This document shows, in pieces, positions 1 to 7,270 of a stretch of DNA of 25,148 bases (its first letter is position 1; every line of letters begins with the position of its first letter). A program made the translations under genes and the position numbers. Origin of the DNA: a virus; IMG/VR virus record IMGVR_UViG_3300045999_003304, positions 1-25,148 of that record. One strand, written 5' to 3'. Under the pieces are notes generated by a model. It was given only the letters and a program-made list of their open reading frames with translations. It made no database searches and was not told where the DNA came from.

Positions 1-88
1 CGTTGGCTTTGATGCCAGGGATGTAGGTCAACAGTTCCGAGCCAGCCAGTAGTGCAATGGCCAGCCCCGCGAGTTCCTCTGGCGTCAT
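1..88 (-). CDS. Small hydrophobic protein, N-terminal part only
   Basis: An ATG at 88-86 opens a frame that runs out of the window after 29 codons, starting MTPEELAGLAIALLAGSELL. Residues 5-20 form a hydrophobic stretch that could be a membrane segment. It follows a terminator (126-150) and a junction motif (about 108-121), so it may have its own transcription start. The product is not recognised; small hydrophobic proteins are common at the end of phage late operons (for example holin-like ones), but nothing visible here proves lysis function. The 3' end is missing, so length and topology cannot be judged. Confidence 0.55.
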   Translation of the reverse strand, partial: MTPEELAGLAIALLAGSELLTYIPGIKAN

Positions 89-107
89 CAGAGCGGCGCT
101 TCTGATC

Positions 108-121
108 TAACTTGCCCCTGC
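108..121 (-). repeat. Junction motif copy (GGGGCAAGTTA)
   Basis: Minus-strand GGCAGGGGCAAGTTAG lies just after the T run of the terminator at 126-150 and 19 bases before the ATG at 88. Confidence 0.5.
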
Positions 122-125
122 CAAG

Positions 126-150
126 AAAAAGCCCCCGCCGTAGCGAGGGC
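126..150 (-). terminator. Rho-independent terminator after the capsid cluster
   Basis: On the minus strand an 8-bp stem (GCCCTCGC/GCGGGGGC, one G-U pair) with a TACG loop is followed by five T. It sits 22 bp after the stop of the 63-residue gene. Its core is almost the same as the hairpin at 1833-1856. Confidence 0.85.
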
Positions 151-171
151 TCCCGTCTCCCAGCTCGCAGC

Positions 172-363
172 TCAGCTCTCGCCGTTAGCTGCTTGCTCGG
201 AACTTGCCTTTTTCTTGCCGCTGGTCTTGGCCACCACCGCCTTGCGCTCGTCAGCGCTCAGGGTCCAGCCATTGCGCAGGGCATCCATCATCTCCAGCCG
301 GGTCGAGGCCACATAGGTGGCCCCTGTGTCCGGGTGGGTGAGGGTGACCGGATAGGCCGACAT
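172..363 (-). CDS. Small hypothetical phage protein (63 aa)
   Basis: The ATG at 363 overlaps the TGA of the upstream gene by one base (TGATG), which favours this start over the GTG one codon earlier. The 63-residue product has a folded-looking N-terminal half (SAYPVTLTHPDTGATYVAST) and a charged, lysine- and serine-rich tail (KKKASSEQ). It is the last gene before a strong terminator and is translationally coupled to the 135-residue gene behind the capsid gene. Position suggests a head-associated or connector-related accessory protein; no family is recognised. Confidence 0.65.
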   Translation of the reverse strand: MSAYPVTLTHPDTGATYVASTRLEMMDALRNGWTLSADERKAVVAKTSGKKKASSEQAANGES

Positions 364-770
364 CACTTAGCGATGTAGACCGTGGCGGTGGCAGCGCCAG
401 GGCTGCCGGTCTTGGTGATCACACCCTTGACCACAGCAGCGCGACCGCCGAGGCGCTCCGTCACTTCAGGGCCAGAGAAGGGCACCTCTACGGTCTTGGC
501 CGTAGCGGGCAGGGTGATGGATTCGATCACCACAAAGGTGCCACCAGCAGCCGTGGCGGCTTGCAGGCTCACAGTCCACTCGGCCGAGCCGGCGGTGTAG
601 GAGCTGTAACCACCGGAGGCGATCACCACCTTGGCGGTGTTCAGGCTGGAGGCATCAAACACCACCTCAGAACCGGTGACGGTGGCGGTGGCGCCGCTGG
701 CAACAGCCAGCTGCAGTTCAGCGTCGCGCAGGTAACCCCGGCGATCACTCATTCCAGTTGCGACAGGCAT
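363..770 (-). CDS. Hypothetical capsid-adjacent protein (135 aa)
   Basis: ATG start at 770-768, 32 bp after the capsid stop codon. The 135-residue product is rich in Ala, Val, Thr and Ser with alternating hydrophobic residues, suggesting a beta-sandwich. Lying directly behind the major capsid gene, such small beta proteins are often capsid decoration or stabilising proteins; that role is inferred only from position and composition. The stop overlaps the start of the next gene by one base. No catalytic motif or membrane segment is visible. Confidence 0.65.
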   Translation of the reverse strand: MPVATGMSDRRGYLRDAELQLAVASGATATVTGSEVVFDASSLNTAKVVIASGGYSSYTAGSAEWTVSLQAATAAGGTFVVIESITLPATAKTVEVPFSGPEVTERLGGRAAVVKGVITKTGSPGAATATVYIAK

Positions 771-802
771 GGGTCAATCCTCAGTAAGAGAAGGGGAAGC
801 GA

Positions 803-1732
803 TCAGGCAGCGACAGCGGCATTGGTGATGCCAGCCAGACGTGCAATGGCACGGGGGTGGAACACGGCCATGCCGAGGTAGGCCTCCACGCGGATGCGAC
901 GCACCGGCTTGGTGTCGATCTCGCCCAGATCACGCACGCCGATGCCACCGTTGGTGATCAGAGTGGCGCCATTGACGCCAGCGGCCACGCAGTAGACCGA
1001 GCTGCAGGCGCTGCTGCTGCCTTGGGTCTCGTTGAAGGCCATGATCTGAGCACCGGCCTCATCGTGGTCGATGTCGATGATCGGCACGCCGTTGTAGGAG
1101 AGCTGCTGGCGGCCCAGGGCGTCTTGGCCGTACTGCAGGTTGCCCACCGCAGCTGCCACGCGAGCAGCAGCCGAGAGGCGGCGGCGCAGGGTGCGGTTCA
1201 TGATCAGCACCGGGTTGCCCACGGTCTCATCCACCGCGTCGATCAGCTCATCGAGGGCAGCGAGGCTCAGGCCACCGCCGTTGGCAGCGTTGGTGATCAG
1301 CTGCGAGGAACCGCTGGGGATGCGGGCCTGCAGACCGTCGAACTCATTGACGTTGCTGGTGGAATCACCCTTGATCAGGGTCTTCTCCAGCTTGAGGCGG
1401 GCAGCCTTGACCTTCATCGCTACTTGAGCGGTGCGGATCTCGGGGCCTTGCATGGCCTCAAGAGCCAGGTCAATGTCCACATCACCGCCGAAGATCTTGA
1501 GTGCTTCAGACTGGGGATTGATGATGCCGGTGGACTCGGAGTAGGCCTCGTTGACACCACGGAAGCCGATGCCGGGGAGGGTCTGCTCTTGGTTGTAGTG
1601 AATGCCGGTGCCAGTCACCGACAGCTGAGGCATGGCTGCGTACAGCTTGCCTTCGCGGAAGATTTCAACGATCCCCTGCTTGAGGGAATCCTGCCGGCCC
1701 AGTTTGCCGGCCTCGATGGTGGTAAGTGCCAC
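803..1732 (-). CDS. Major capsid protein (HK97-like fold)
   Basis: This 309-residue protein forms the phage shell. Features expected of major capsid proteins are an N-terminal helix followed by a beta-rich E-loop region (about residues 20-60), a long helix (about 100-125), and a C-terminal pattern with GVPIIDIDHDEAGAQIMAF and GVRDLGEIDTKPVRRIRVE before a final PRAIARL segment. The start is GTG at 1732; no good ATG lies near. It is preceded by a terminator and a junction motif, so it may be transcribed separately at high level. Unusually, it lies about 19 kb downstream of the portal gene, behind the tail fibres. Family assignment rests on sequence pattern, not a search. Confidence 0.85.
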   Translation of the reverse strand: MALTTIEAGKLGRQDSLKQGIVEIFREGKLYAAMPQLSVTGTGIHYNQEQTLPGIGFRGVNEAYSESTGIINPQSEALKIFGGDVDIDLALEAMQGPEIRTAQVAMKVKAARLKLEKTLIKGDSTSNVNEFDGLQARIPSGSSQLITNAANGGGLSLAALDELIDAVDETVGNPVLIMNRTLRRRLSAAARVAAAVGNLQYGQDALGRQQLSYNGVPIIDIDHDEAGAQIMAFNETQGSSSACSSVYCVAAGVNGATLITNGGIGVRDLGEIDTKPVRRIRVEAYLGMAVFHPRAIARLAGITNAAVAA

Positions 1733-1908
1733 GATTCAGAGGTGGGTGGGTGTGGTTGATGTCCTGATGGCGTCGCACCGCAAGACAGGCCGCACATCGC
1801 GTGAAAGCCGTGGTATGAGTTGCCAACCATGCAAAAGCCCCGCCGTAGCGAGGCTTGATCAGCCCGCTGCAAAACAGAGCGGGAACACAAACAAAGTAGA
1901 CGGCAGGA
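1733..1908 (-). promoter_or_regulatory. Intergenic control region upstream of the capsid gene
   Basis: This is the longest gap in the window. Read on the minus strand it holds, in order, about 50 bases after the preceding stop, the terminator at 1833-1856, a copy of the junction motif (GGCAACTCA, at about 1816-1824), then about 85 bases before the capsid GTG. A terminator followed by unexpressed space before a highly expressed gene suggests a promoter here. I see no clear consensus -10/-35 pair, so the exact site is not assigned. Confidence 0.45.
1833..1856 (-). terminator. Rho-independent terminator upstream of the capsid gene
   Basis: On the minus strand a 9-bp stem (AAGCCTCGC/GCGGGGCTT, one G-U pair) closes a TACG tetraloop and runs into four T. 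It ends the fibre transcript. Stem core and loop match the terminator at 126-150, so the capsid cluster is bracketed by twin terminators. Confidence 0.8.
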
Positions 1909-2439
1909 CTACATCACGATCTGGCCGCTGGTGACGCCACCTTCAAAGGAGATGGTGTCGTTGCCGTCTTCCACCGGGGCGGGTTCTTCCTCGCTCCAGC
2001 TGCTGTAGGCGCTGCTGGTGATGTAGGCCGCCAACTCCTCGGTGCTGGTGGTGGCTTCAATCGCGGCCTCCTTTTCGTCGCTCTTGGCGCGGATGGCAGC
2101 ACGTTCAGCTAACACGGCATCAGAGGCAGGCTTGCCGCCGGGTTCAGCGCTGCGGGTGATCATCCAATCGGTGGGTGCCAGCATCGACCCAGCGGTGGTC
2201 TTGGTTTGCGCCACCCACTGCTCCACCAGCTGCGCGTGATCTTTCGGGATGCCGGTGTCCCACCAGAAGCGCTGATCGACAGGGGCGGGGTCGGACTGCT
2301 CTGTGATGCCAATCGCCTCGCGCTCTTCCGGCGACGCAAGGCGCAACCAGTTGGCGGGGAACTGAATCAACTGCCCATCGCTGTCGGTGGCGGTGAACGC
2401 CACGTCGGGGCTCAGGGGCTTGCCGTCGAGGATGAACAT
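1909..2439 (-). CDS. Tail-fibre-associated protein, possible fibre chaperone (176 aa)
   Basis: The ATG-started 176-residue protein opens with MFILDGKPLSPDVAF and a segment FPANWLRLASPEEREAIGI, a pattern I associate with small proteins encoded beside phage tail fibres. The middle has PTDWMITRSAEPGGKP followed by a helical Ala/Glu/Lys stretch (about residues 125-155), and the C-terminus is acidic. Such proteins often assist folding or attachment of the neighbouring fibre, here the 801-residue adhesin immediately upstream. Gene position and pattern support this; a structural role as a fibre tip protein is an alternative. Confidence 0.6.
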   Translation of the reverse strand: MFILDGKPLSPDVAFTATDSDGQLIQFPANWLRLASPEEREAIGITEQSDPAPVDQRFWWDTGIPKDHAQLVEQWVAQTKTTAGSMLAPTDWMITRSAEPGGKPASDAVLAERAAIRAKSDEKEAAIEATTSTEELAAYITSSAYSSWSEEEPAPVEDGNDTISFEGGVTSGQIVM

Positions 2440-2465
2440 GGCTGGTGGTGCGGTGTTACATGGGG

Positions 2466-2483
2466 TAAGCCCCGGCGGGGCGA
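2466..2483 (-). terminator. Weak hairpin after the adhesin gene
   Basis: A 5-bp GC stem (GCCCC/GGGGC) with a 3-nt loop lies about 25 bases after the adhesin stop codon. No T run follows, so it may be an mRNA-stabilising hairpin or an attenuator rather than a true terminator. Confidence 0.3.
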
Positions 2484-2505
2484 GAAGTCTTGTTCTCTAG
2501 TGGGG

Positions 2506-4911
2506 TCACCTGGCGCGGGCGTATTGGAAGGGCGATTCGGCCCAAGCAAATCCAATCATTGTGGCTCCATTTGCGTTCATACCAGTACCTGTATTCCGAA
2601 TCTTGAAACCGTTAGAGAGGAAGTCAACTTGGGAATAGGTTTCTTCCGCTGCGCTTGTATTCGGATTCAGCAGCTTGTCATTGACGTTGTACGCACCCCT
2701 AGCCGAGTCAATTAGATACCAGTTCTCGCTTCCACCATCTGACCGCTTGGCCAGGATTAGACGGGGGCGGAAGCCTAGGAAGCAGAAAGGGCCATCACTT
2801 GACCCATTCCCGGTGAAAGAAAACGCACTAGAGTACCCGGCTACTGGGGCGAAGGCGTATATCACATGGGTGTAGCCAGAAAAGTTAGTTGAGCCCGAGA
2901 CGCCTAGTGTGATTACGGTAGAAGTCGGGCTAGTGCTATTCCAAGTGGAGGAAGAGCTTGCCGCTGCAGTGGTATTCAGGATGATGGACTGAGCATTTCC
3001 GAGCGACTGATGGTAGCAGGACCATTCGCTGGAATTACTGCGACTCTTAGAGATTATGAATGCCGGAGCAACACCTAATCCGTGCCCCACCGTGGCGCCT
3101 GCGGTGCTGTTCCCCGTATAAGTAACAATTGAGAACCCCGCACTTGCATTAGCCCTCACCTGACTAGAGATGGAGCCAGCGGTATTCGTGACGGTGGAGC
3201 TTCCGGCGTCCCAGGCCCAAGTCACATATGAAGCGGAATTAACAAGCAATCCGTTCGCAGTTGTAAAGCCGTTGCTCCCAAAAGCTGAGATATATGTTGT
3301 ACCCGTACCTTCGGCATCCGAGTTATTAGTGCGCAGAAGCGACGCGCCACCTCTAATGACATCAAATAAATAATGGAACTCAATATTGTCTCTACGCTTG
3401 AACCACAGGAAGTCTGGCGAGAAATTGAGACCGGTATATGCTTGATTGGCACCCGTGATTGTCAGTACATCCATCACCGTAGAAGGATTCGTGACTACTG
3501 GGGCGGGCAGGTTTGCCGTGCAGAGCGCCTTGAAGCCCGATGGTGATTGATACGCCCAACTTCTTTGGCCAAAGTTGACGTTGCAAGTGCCAGTGGCGCT
3601 ATCTGTTGACTGCAGACCGAACGTCCATGTGGCGTCAATGCCGCTACTGCCTGCCGGATTCGTACCTGCTGCAGGATCAGAGGATCCCTGCCATGTTCCG
3701 TTTTTACTGAAAAAGACCTTGCCGTTATCAATGTCCAAGGCGACGCCAATCACATCGCCTGTAGTAAACGTCGAATACGTGGCAACTGATCCTGAGGCGT
3801 TGTAAACGCCACCATCCCCAAAGTAGCGAAAGTTAGTCTGCTGATACGCGTACAACGAAGGACTAAGTGGCGTCTTCCAAATACCAGCACCAAAGTTGGC
3901 GTTGGCCATCGTGACTTCCATATACCATTTGCCACTGCCGGGCAGGATGGTGGCTAAGGCAAACGAGCCGACAGAGCTGATGTTGCCGCCTTGATCTAGG
4001 TTTCCATTGGAGAGATTTGGCTTGTTGCCATTAAGTGAGTGAAGGGTTGGGTTCCACGTCGCATAATTCCCCCGCACTTCCCCGCCCACACCGGTATCCG
4101 TCTGCGCTCCGTTGATGGGTACATCGACAAGGCTGTCGTTGCCTGCACCAGCAGCCACGCTGATGTTGTTGACAGTCCACGTATTCCCCGCCCCACTAAC
4201 GTCCGTCCCTAATGCGGCGGCGGTGCTGTTGTCGGAGAACGAGAGTTTGAAACCATTCGTACCGTAGACACCAGCAAACTTTTTAGGTTGCCAGATACCG
4301 TTGGCATCGAACTCTCCAAATGCCGATGCGTCGTAAGCGGTGCCATCGCAGAAGTGCAGGTCGGCGAGGAGGCCGTCAAAGTATTCAGCGCTTGACTGCG
4401 AAGCTCTGCCAATGTTATGAGCAGATGTGTTGTTGACTTCGTAGTCAGTGTGCTGGGCTGGGTAGTTTGTCTGCGCCCAGGTCTGCTCAACACCGTTTAC
4501 CCAAAGCCTTAAGCGATTAGCGGATGTTGCCTGCGTTGTGTCGAACGCCAAGCAGATGTGCATCCAAGCTGAAAAGTCTCTGAATACCGCATTGGTCAGG
4601 CAACCGGCATTGGTACCGCGACTGATGTTGACCTGAATTGCGTCGTTACGGCTGTCCTTGTCAAAACCAAGAATGAACCCTGGATTGCTGCCACCTGCGC
4701 TGAAGATGACAGCATTGTTGTAGGTTCCACCGCTAACGAGAGAACTCCGCTTCACCCACCCCGCCCAGGTCCACGTCTTGCGGTTGCCGGCTGATGCAGG
4801 CGTTCTGGACAAGTAGGCACTGTCACTGCTGTTGAATCTGAGTGAACGTGAGATGGCGTACCCACCACCACCTTCCTGCCCCAGCAGCAGGCTGTTGTTG
4901 AGGATGCTCAT
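2506..4911 (-). CDS. Large tail adhesin / receptor-binding protein (801 aa)
   Basis: Probable host-recognition protein. About residues 20-200 resemble a LamG/concanavalin-like fold (WTWAGWVKRSSL, AWMHICLAFDTTQ, LRLWVNGVEQ, then a DGLLADLHFCDGTAYD motif). About 325-455 look like a SPRY domain (GSGKWYMEVTM, then GVALDIDNGKVFFSKNGTW). The C-terminal third holds three imperfect repeats (about 495-570, 612-695, 705-795), each with an F-x-P-x-hydrophobic segment, a Trp/Tyr-containing strand, an NGF or Gly/Asn loop and a final aromatic-Ala strand. The ATG overlaps the upstream stop by 4 bases (ATGA). Base composition is clearly more AT-rich than its neighbours (3241-3300 is 43% GC), which suggests import or exchange of a host-range module. 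Confidence 0.8.
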   Translation of the reverse strand: MSILNNSLLLGQEGGGGYAISRSLRFNSSDSAYLSRTPASAGNRKTWTWAGWVKRSSLVSGGTYNNAVIFSAGGSNPGFILGFDKDSRNDAIQVNISRGTNAGCLTNAVFRDFSAWMHICLAFDTTQATSANRLRLWVNGVEQTWAQTNYPAQHTDYEVNNTSAHNIGRASQSSAEYFDGLLADLHFCDGTAYDASAFGEFDANGIWQPKKFAGVYGTNGFKLSFSDNSTAAALGTDVSGAGNTWTVNNISVAAGAGNDSLVDVPINGAQTDTGVGGEVRGNYATWNPTLHSLNGNKPNLSNGNLDQGGNISSVGSFALATILPGSGKWYMEVTMANANFGAGIWKTPLSPSLYAYQQTNFRYFGDGGVYNASGSVATYSTFTTGDVIGVALDIDNGKVFFSKNGTWQGSSDPAAGTNPAGSSGIDATWTFGLQSTDSATGTCNVNFGQRSWAYQSPSGFKALCTANLPAPVVTNPSTVMDVLTITGANQAYTGLNFSPDFLWFKRRDNIEFHYLFDVIRGGASLLRTNNSDAEGTGTTYISAFGSNGFTTANGLLVNSASYVTWAWDAGSSTVTNTAGSISSQVRANASAGFSIVTYTGNSTAGATVGHGLGVAPAFIISKSRSNSSEWSCYHQSLGNAQSIILNTTAAASSSSTWNSTSPTSTVITLGVSGSTNFSGYTHVIYAFAPVAGYSSAFSFTGNGSSDGPFCFLGFRPRLILAKRSDGGSENWYLIDSARGAYNVNDKLLNPNTSAAEETYSQVDFLSNGFKIRNTGTGMNANGATMIGFAWAESPFQYARAR

Positions 4912-5369
4912 TTAACGTCGGAAATCAGGCGAGCGGTAATGCGAGTAGAGGACTCCACGTAGTAAGCCAGCACGTCGGTGGCGCTGGCGGTCAACGTGGG
5001 TGCTGTGCCGCCAGGGAACTTCCAGTAACTACCAAACGCCATGGTGTAACTACCGCCGTTCGTGATGACGATGGTGCCCGACTGGCCGGCGGTGATGTTC
5101 GTTGGATTGGCCAGCGTGGTATTCGTGGCGAGGCTGAGGCTGTAGTTGTTGGCTACGGCCAGATCGGGGGTGATGGTTGCCGCCGAGGTGAGGGCAGAGA
5201 CGCTCCCTCGTTGTGCTGCAGTGAAGGTCTGGGCAACGTCAGTCTTGGCCGTGTCGGCGTCATACGCCTGCACACTGGTGCCAACCGCACCGCTGCTGAG
5301 CAAGTTGTCCACCGTCACCGTTTGGGTGCTGGTGACAATCGAATCAACCTTGACGGATCCGTAAGCCAT
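4908..5369 (-). CDS. Short tail fibre protein (153 aa)
   Basis: A 153-residue protein with a fibre-type middle motif (VQAYDADTAKTDVAQTF followed by TAAQRGSVSAL) and a beta-rich C-terminus (NLTNITAG-like and SYWKFPGGTAPTLTASATD patterns) ending in ITARLISDVK. This arrangement is common in short fibre or fibre-tip proteins of aquatic phages. ATG start at 5369, 6 bases after the previous gene; its stop overlaps the adhesin start by 4 bases, so the two are coupled and may form one fibre. The role is inferred from motif and neighbourhood. Confidence 0.7.
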   Translation of the reverse strand: MAYGSVKVDSIVTSTQTVTVDNLLSSGAVGTSVQAYDADTAKTDVAQTFTAAQRGSVSALTSAATITPDLAVANNYSLSLATNTTLANPTNITAGQSGTIVITNGGSYTMAFGSYWKFPGGTAPTLTASATDVLAYYVESSTRITARLISDVK

Positions 5370-5375
5370 GGCGAA

Positions 5376-5693
5376 TTAAGCGGCGATGAGCCAGGTAGCG
5401 TTTGCAGGAACGGTCACGGCATAAGTGGCCGCCACCGCAACGGGGCCAACAGAGAAGCCATTGCTGCCGGCGCTCAATTCGAGGTTTTGACTGATCACCT
5501 GCGCGGTCTCGGCAATCGGCCCGCCGCCGCCGCCACCACCGGACAACTCGACGATGCTTGCGGTGCCGTTGTCTTTCTTGGTGTAGAGCTTGCCGTCGTA
5601 GGTGTTGAGCGCAAGTTCACCCAACTCCAGATCACTGGTCGTGGGCGCCTTGCCTGCAACGGCAGAGCGTTTCAGCTTGATCAGGTTGGCCAT
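5376..5693 (-). CDS. Short tail fibre / collar-type protein (105 aa)
   Basis: The N-terminus MANLIKLKRSAVAGKAPTTS followed by LELGELALNTYDGKLYTKK is a well-known start of phage tail-fibre proteins, probably the virion-attachment part. It then has an eight-glycine linker (about residues 52-59) and a short beta-rich C-terminal piece. At 105 residues it is much shorter than a full fibre, so it may be an attachment adaptor for the next two proteins. The N-terminus is related to that of the 296-residue protein just upstream, suggesting duplication. Confidence 0.7.
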   Translation of the reverse strand: MANLIKLKRSAVAGKAPTTSDLELGELALNTYDGKLYTKKDNGTASIVELSGGGGGGGPIAETAQVISQNLELSAGSNGFSVGPVAVAATYAVTVPANATWLIAA

Positions 5694-5725
5694 CTGGCGT
5701 CCTTGAGTGGCTATCTAGCCGGACG

Positions 5726-5740
5726 CTTGAACTTGCCTAG
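5726..5740 (-). repeat. Junction motif copy (GGCAAGTTCA)
   Basis: Minus-strand GGCAAGTTCA lies just after the TGA of the 296-residue fibre gene and ahead of the 105-residue fibre gene. It is one of about twelve copies of a GGCAANTTCA-like motif found at gene junctions. Confidence 0.6.
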
Positions 5741-5741
5741 A

Positions 5742-6632
5742 TCAGCAGGAAACCCCACCAGCAAGAACTGCATTGAGCACCAGTGAAGTGATGCCAACGA
5801 TCCAGAGGAACGTACCGCCATCAATGGTGGCGCTGGGGCTCAGATAATCCGTGCCATCCACCGCTGCGGCATAACCACTGCCATTGCCCTTGAGCAACCC
5901 GGTCACCGCGCTGGTCAGGCCGGTGCCGCCATAAGCCACGCCCACGGCCGTGCCCTGCCAAACACCGGTGCCGATGGTGCCGACGCTGGTGAGGCTGGAG
6001 CTCGTGACACCAGAGCCCAGCGCCGAGCCTGACAGCACGGCCGTGCCGTTGATGGAGTAGCTCTTGCCGCTGGCCAGGTTGACGTGCTCGCTGGAAGTCC
6101 ACGCATCGGTGGCATCCACCCACAGCCAGGTCTTATCCGTGGCGCCCTTGAGCACCAGGCCGCCACCATCGGCGGTGGAATCATCCGGGCTCGCAACGGC
6201 ACCTAGCTCAAACGTCTTGTCATCCACCGAGACGGTGGTGGAGTTGATCGTGGTGGTGGTGCCGTTGACCGTCAGGTTCCCCGAAACCGTCAGGTTTCCC
6301 GACAAGGTGCCACCGGCGAGCGCCAGATAGACGCTGCTCAGATCGGGGATGTCAGCCGACACCAAACTGCGGAAGGTCGGCGCTGCAGCCGAGCCCGTCG
6401 TCGGTCCCGCCAGCACCGTGTTGGCAGTGCGGCTGGTCGCTGAGCTGATGTAGGCGCCAGGGCCGCCAATCGCTAGCGCACTGGTTGCCGTTCCACCAGC
6501 ACCGCCAGTGCCGAGGCCGTAATAGAGAACTTGGCTGTCTTCGTTAAAGGCCAGCTCGGCGTTGGCCAAGCTGCTCGGCGCACCCGAACCGCCACCAATC
6601 GCTCGCCGCTTGATTCGGATCGTGTTGGCCAC
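5742..6632 (-). CDS. Tail fibre protein (296 aa)
   Basis: The N-terminus MANTIRIKRRAIGGGSGAPS plus AELAFNEDSQVLYYGLG is a fibre attachment pattern. The middle repeats GNLTVSGNLTVNGTTTT and continues INSTTVSVDDKTFELGA, a hallmark of cyanophage-type fibres, then a Ser/Thr/Gly-rich beta shaft with YGGTGLTS and YLSPSATIDGGTF near the end. The last about 20 residues (LWIVGITSLVLNAVLAGGVS) are unexpectedly hydrophobic for a fibre tip. The start is GTG at 6632; a junction motif (6655-6670) lies about 25 bases before it. Confidence 0.75.
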   Translation of the reverse strand: MANTIRIKRRAIGGGSGAPSSLANAELAFNEDSQVLYYGLGTGGAGGTATSALAIGGPGAYISSATSRTANTVLAGPTTGSAAAPTFRSLVSADIPDLSSVYLALAGGTLSGNLTVSGNLTVNGTTTTINSTTVSVDDKTFELGAVASPDDSTADGGGLVLKGATDKTWLWVDATDAWTSSEHVNLASGKSYSINGTAVLSGSALGSGVTSSSLTSVGTIGTGVWQGTAVGVAYGGTGLTSAVTGLLKGNGSGYAAAVDGTDYLSPSATIDGGTFLWIVGITSLVLNAVLAGGVSC

Positions 6633-6654
6633 GGACTAGCTGCTAGGTCTTTGC

Positions 6655-6670
6655 GCTGAAGTTGCCCCTA
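6655..6670 (-). repeat. Junction motif copy (GGGGCAACTTCA)
   Basis: Minus-strand GGGCAACTTCAGC directly follows the TAG of the 197-residue gene and lies about 24 bases before the GTG of the fibre gene at 6632. Confidence 0.65.
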
Positions 6671-7261
6671 CCAGTGGCCGCCATCGGTCAAGGTCAAGGT
6701 GGTGTGTTGATTCACCTTCCAGCTACTGCTGGCTGCATCCCACACCAGCACCGCGTCATCCACCAGGCCCGTATCATCCACATCCGCCAGATCGGCGAGG
6801 TCAAGGCTGACGTGGCCGGTCTGCCCGTTGACGCTCTGCACCTGCAGGGTCGGCGGCACCTGAAAGGCAAACGACCCGCCAGCACGGCTGAGCGGGATCC
6901 TGAGCTGCGTCTGCCGCTTCGGGCCAACGTCTTCAATCACCGCGAGGATCTGAGCGGTGGTGCCCGGAAAGCCGGCCTGCACCAATGCCGCCGCACCCTC
7001 TAGATCAGCGCCGCCCCAATCCAGCAGAAACACATTCCAGGTCTGCAGGAACGGGCTGCTGGTGTACTGCGCCTGTTGCTCCAGCTCCGGCACGCTGCTG
7101 ATCACCACCTCAAGGCCGCTGACGCTAGTGCTAGCGCCCATGCCGGCACCGGGATCGCGCACCACTAGCGCTGGTGTGGTGCTGCCATTGGCAAGGGTGT
7201 AGGTGCCGAGGTGAGCAGTGAGAGCCGTGGCCAGGGCTCCCCGTAGCGCAAGGATGTCCAC
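6668..7261 (-). CDS. Tail-terminator-like domain joined to a fibre-type C-terminus (197 aa)
   Basis: The first about 130 residues (ILALRGALATALTAHLG at the N-terminus, and FLQTWNVFLLDWGG in the middle) resemble small tail-terminator/minor-tail proteins that cap the tail tube. The last about 65 residues change character: VNGQTGHVSLDLADLADVDD then VLVWDAASSSWKV is a linker/collar motif typical of fibre proteins. I read this as a fusion or domain accretion at the border between the tail and fibre blocks. The start is GTG at 7261; a junction motif overlaps the 3' end of the preceding gene. The terminator assignment is tentative. Confidence 0.55.
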   Translation of the reverse strand: MDILALRGALATALTAHLGTYTLANGSTTPALVVRDPGAGMGASTSVSGLEVVISSVPELEQQAQYTSSPFLQTWNVFLLDWGGADLEGAAALVQAGFPGTTAQILAVIEDVGPKRQTQLRIPLSRAGGSFAFQVPPTLQVQSVNGQTGHVSLDLADLADVDDTGLVDDAVLVWDAASSSWKVNQHTTLTLTDGGHW

Positions 7262-7270
7262 GCCAGAGCT

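Noticed and set aside
195-210. A further GGCAAGTTC resembling the junction motif
   Set aside because: It lies within the coding sequence of the 63-residue gene, in a Lys/Ala/Ser stretch, not at a junction; probably chance.
857-1759. A 300-codon plus-strand frame opposite the capsid gene
   Set aside because: Same codon-aligned shadow effect; low-complexity Gly/Val/His composition and no motif.
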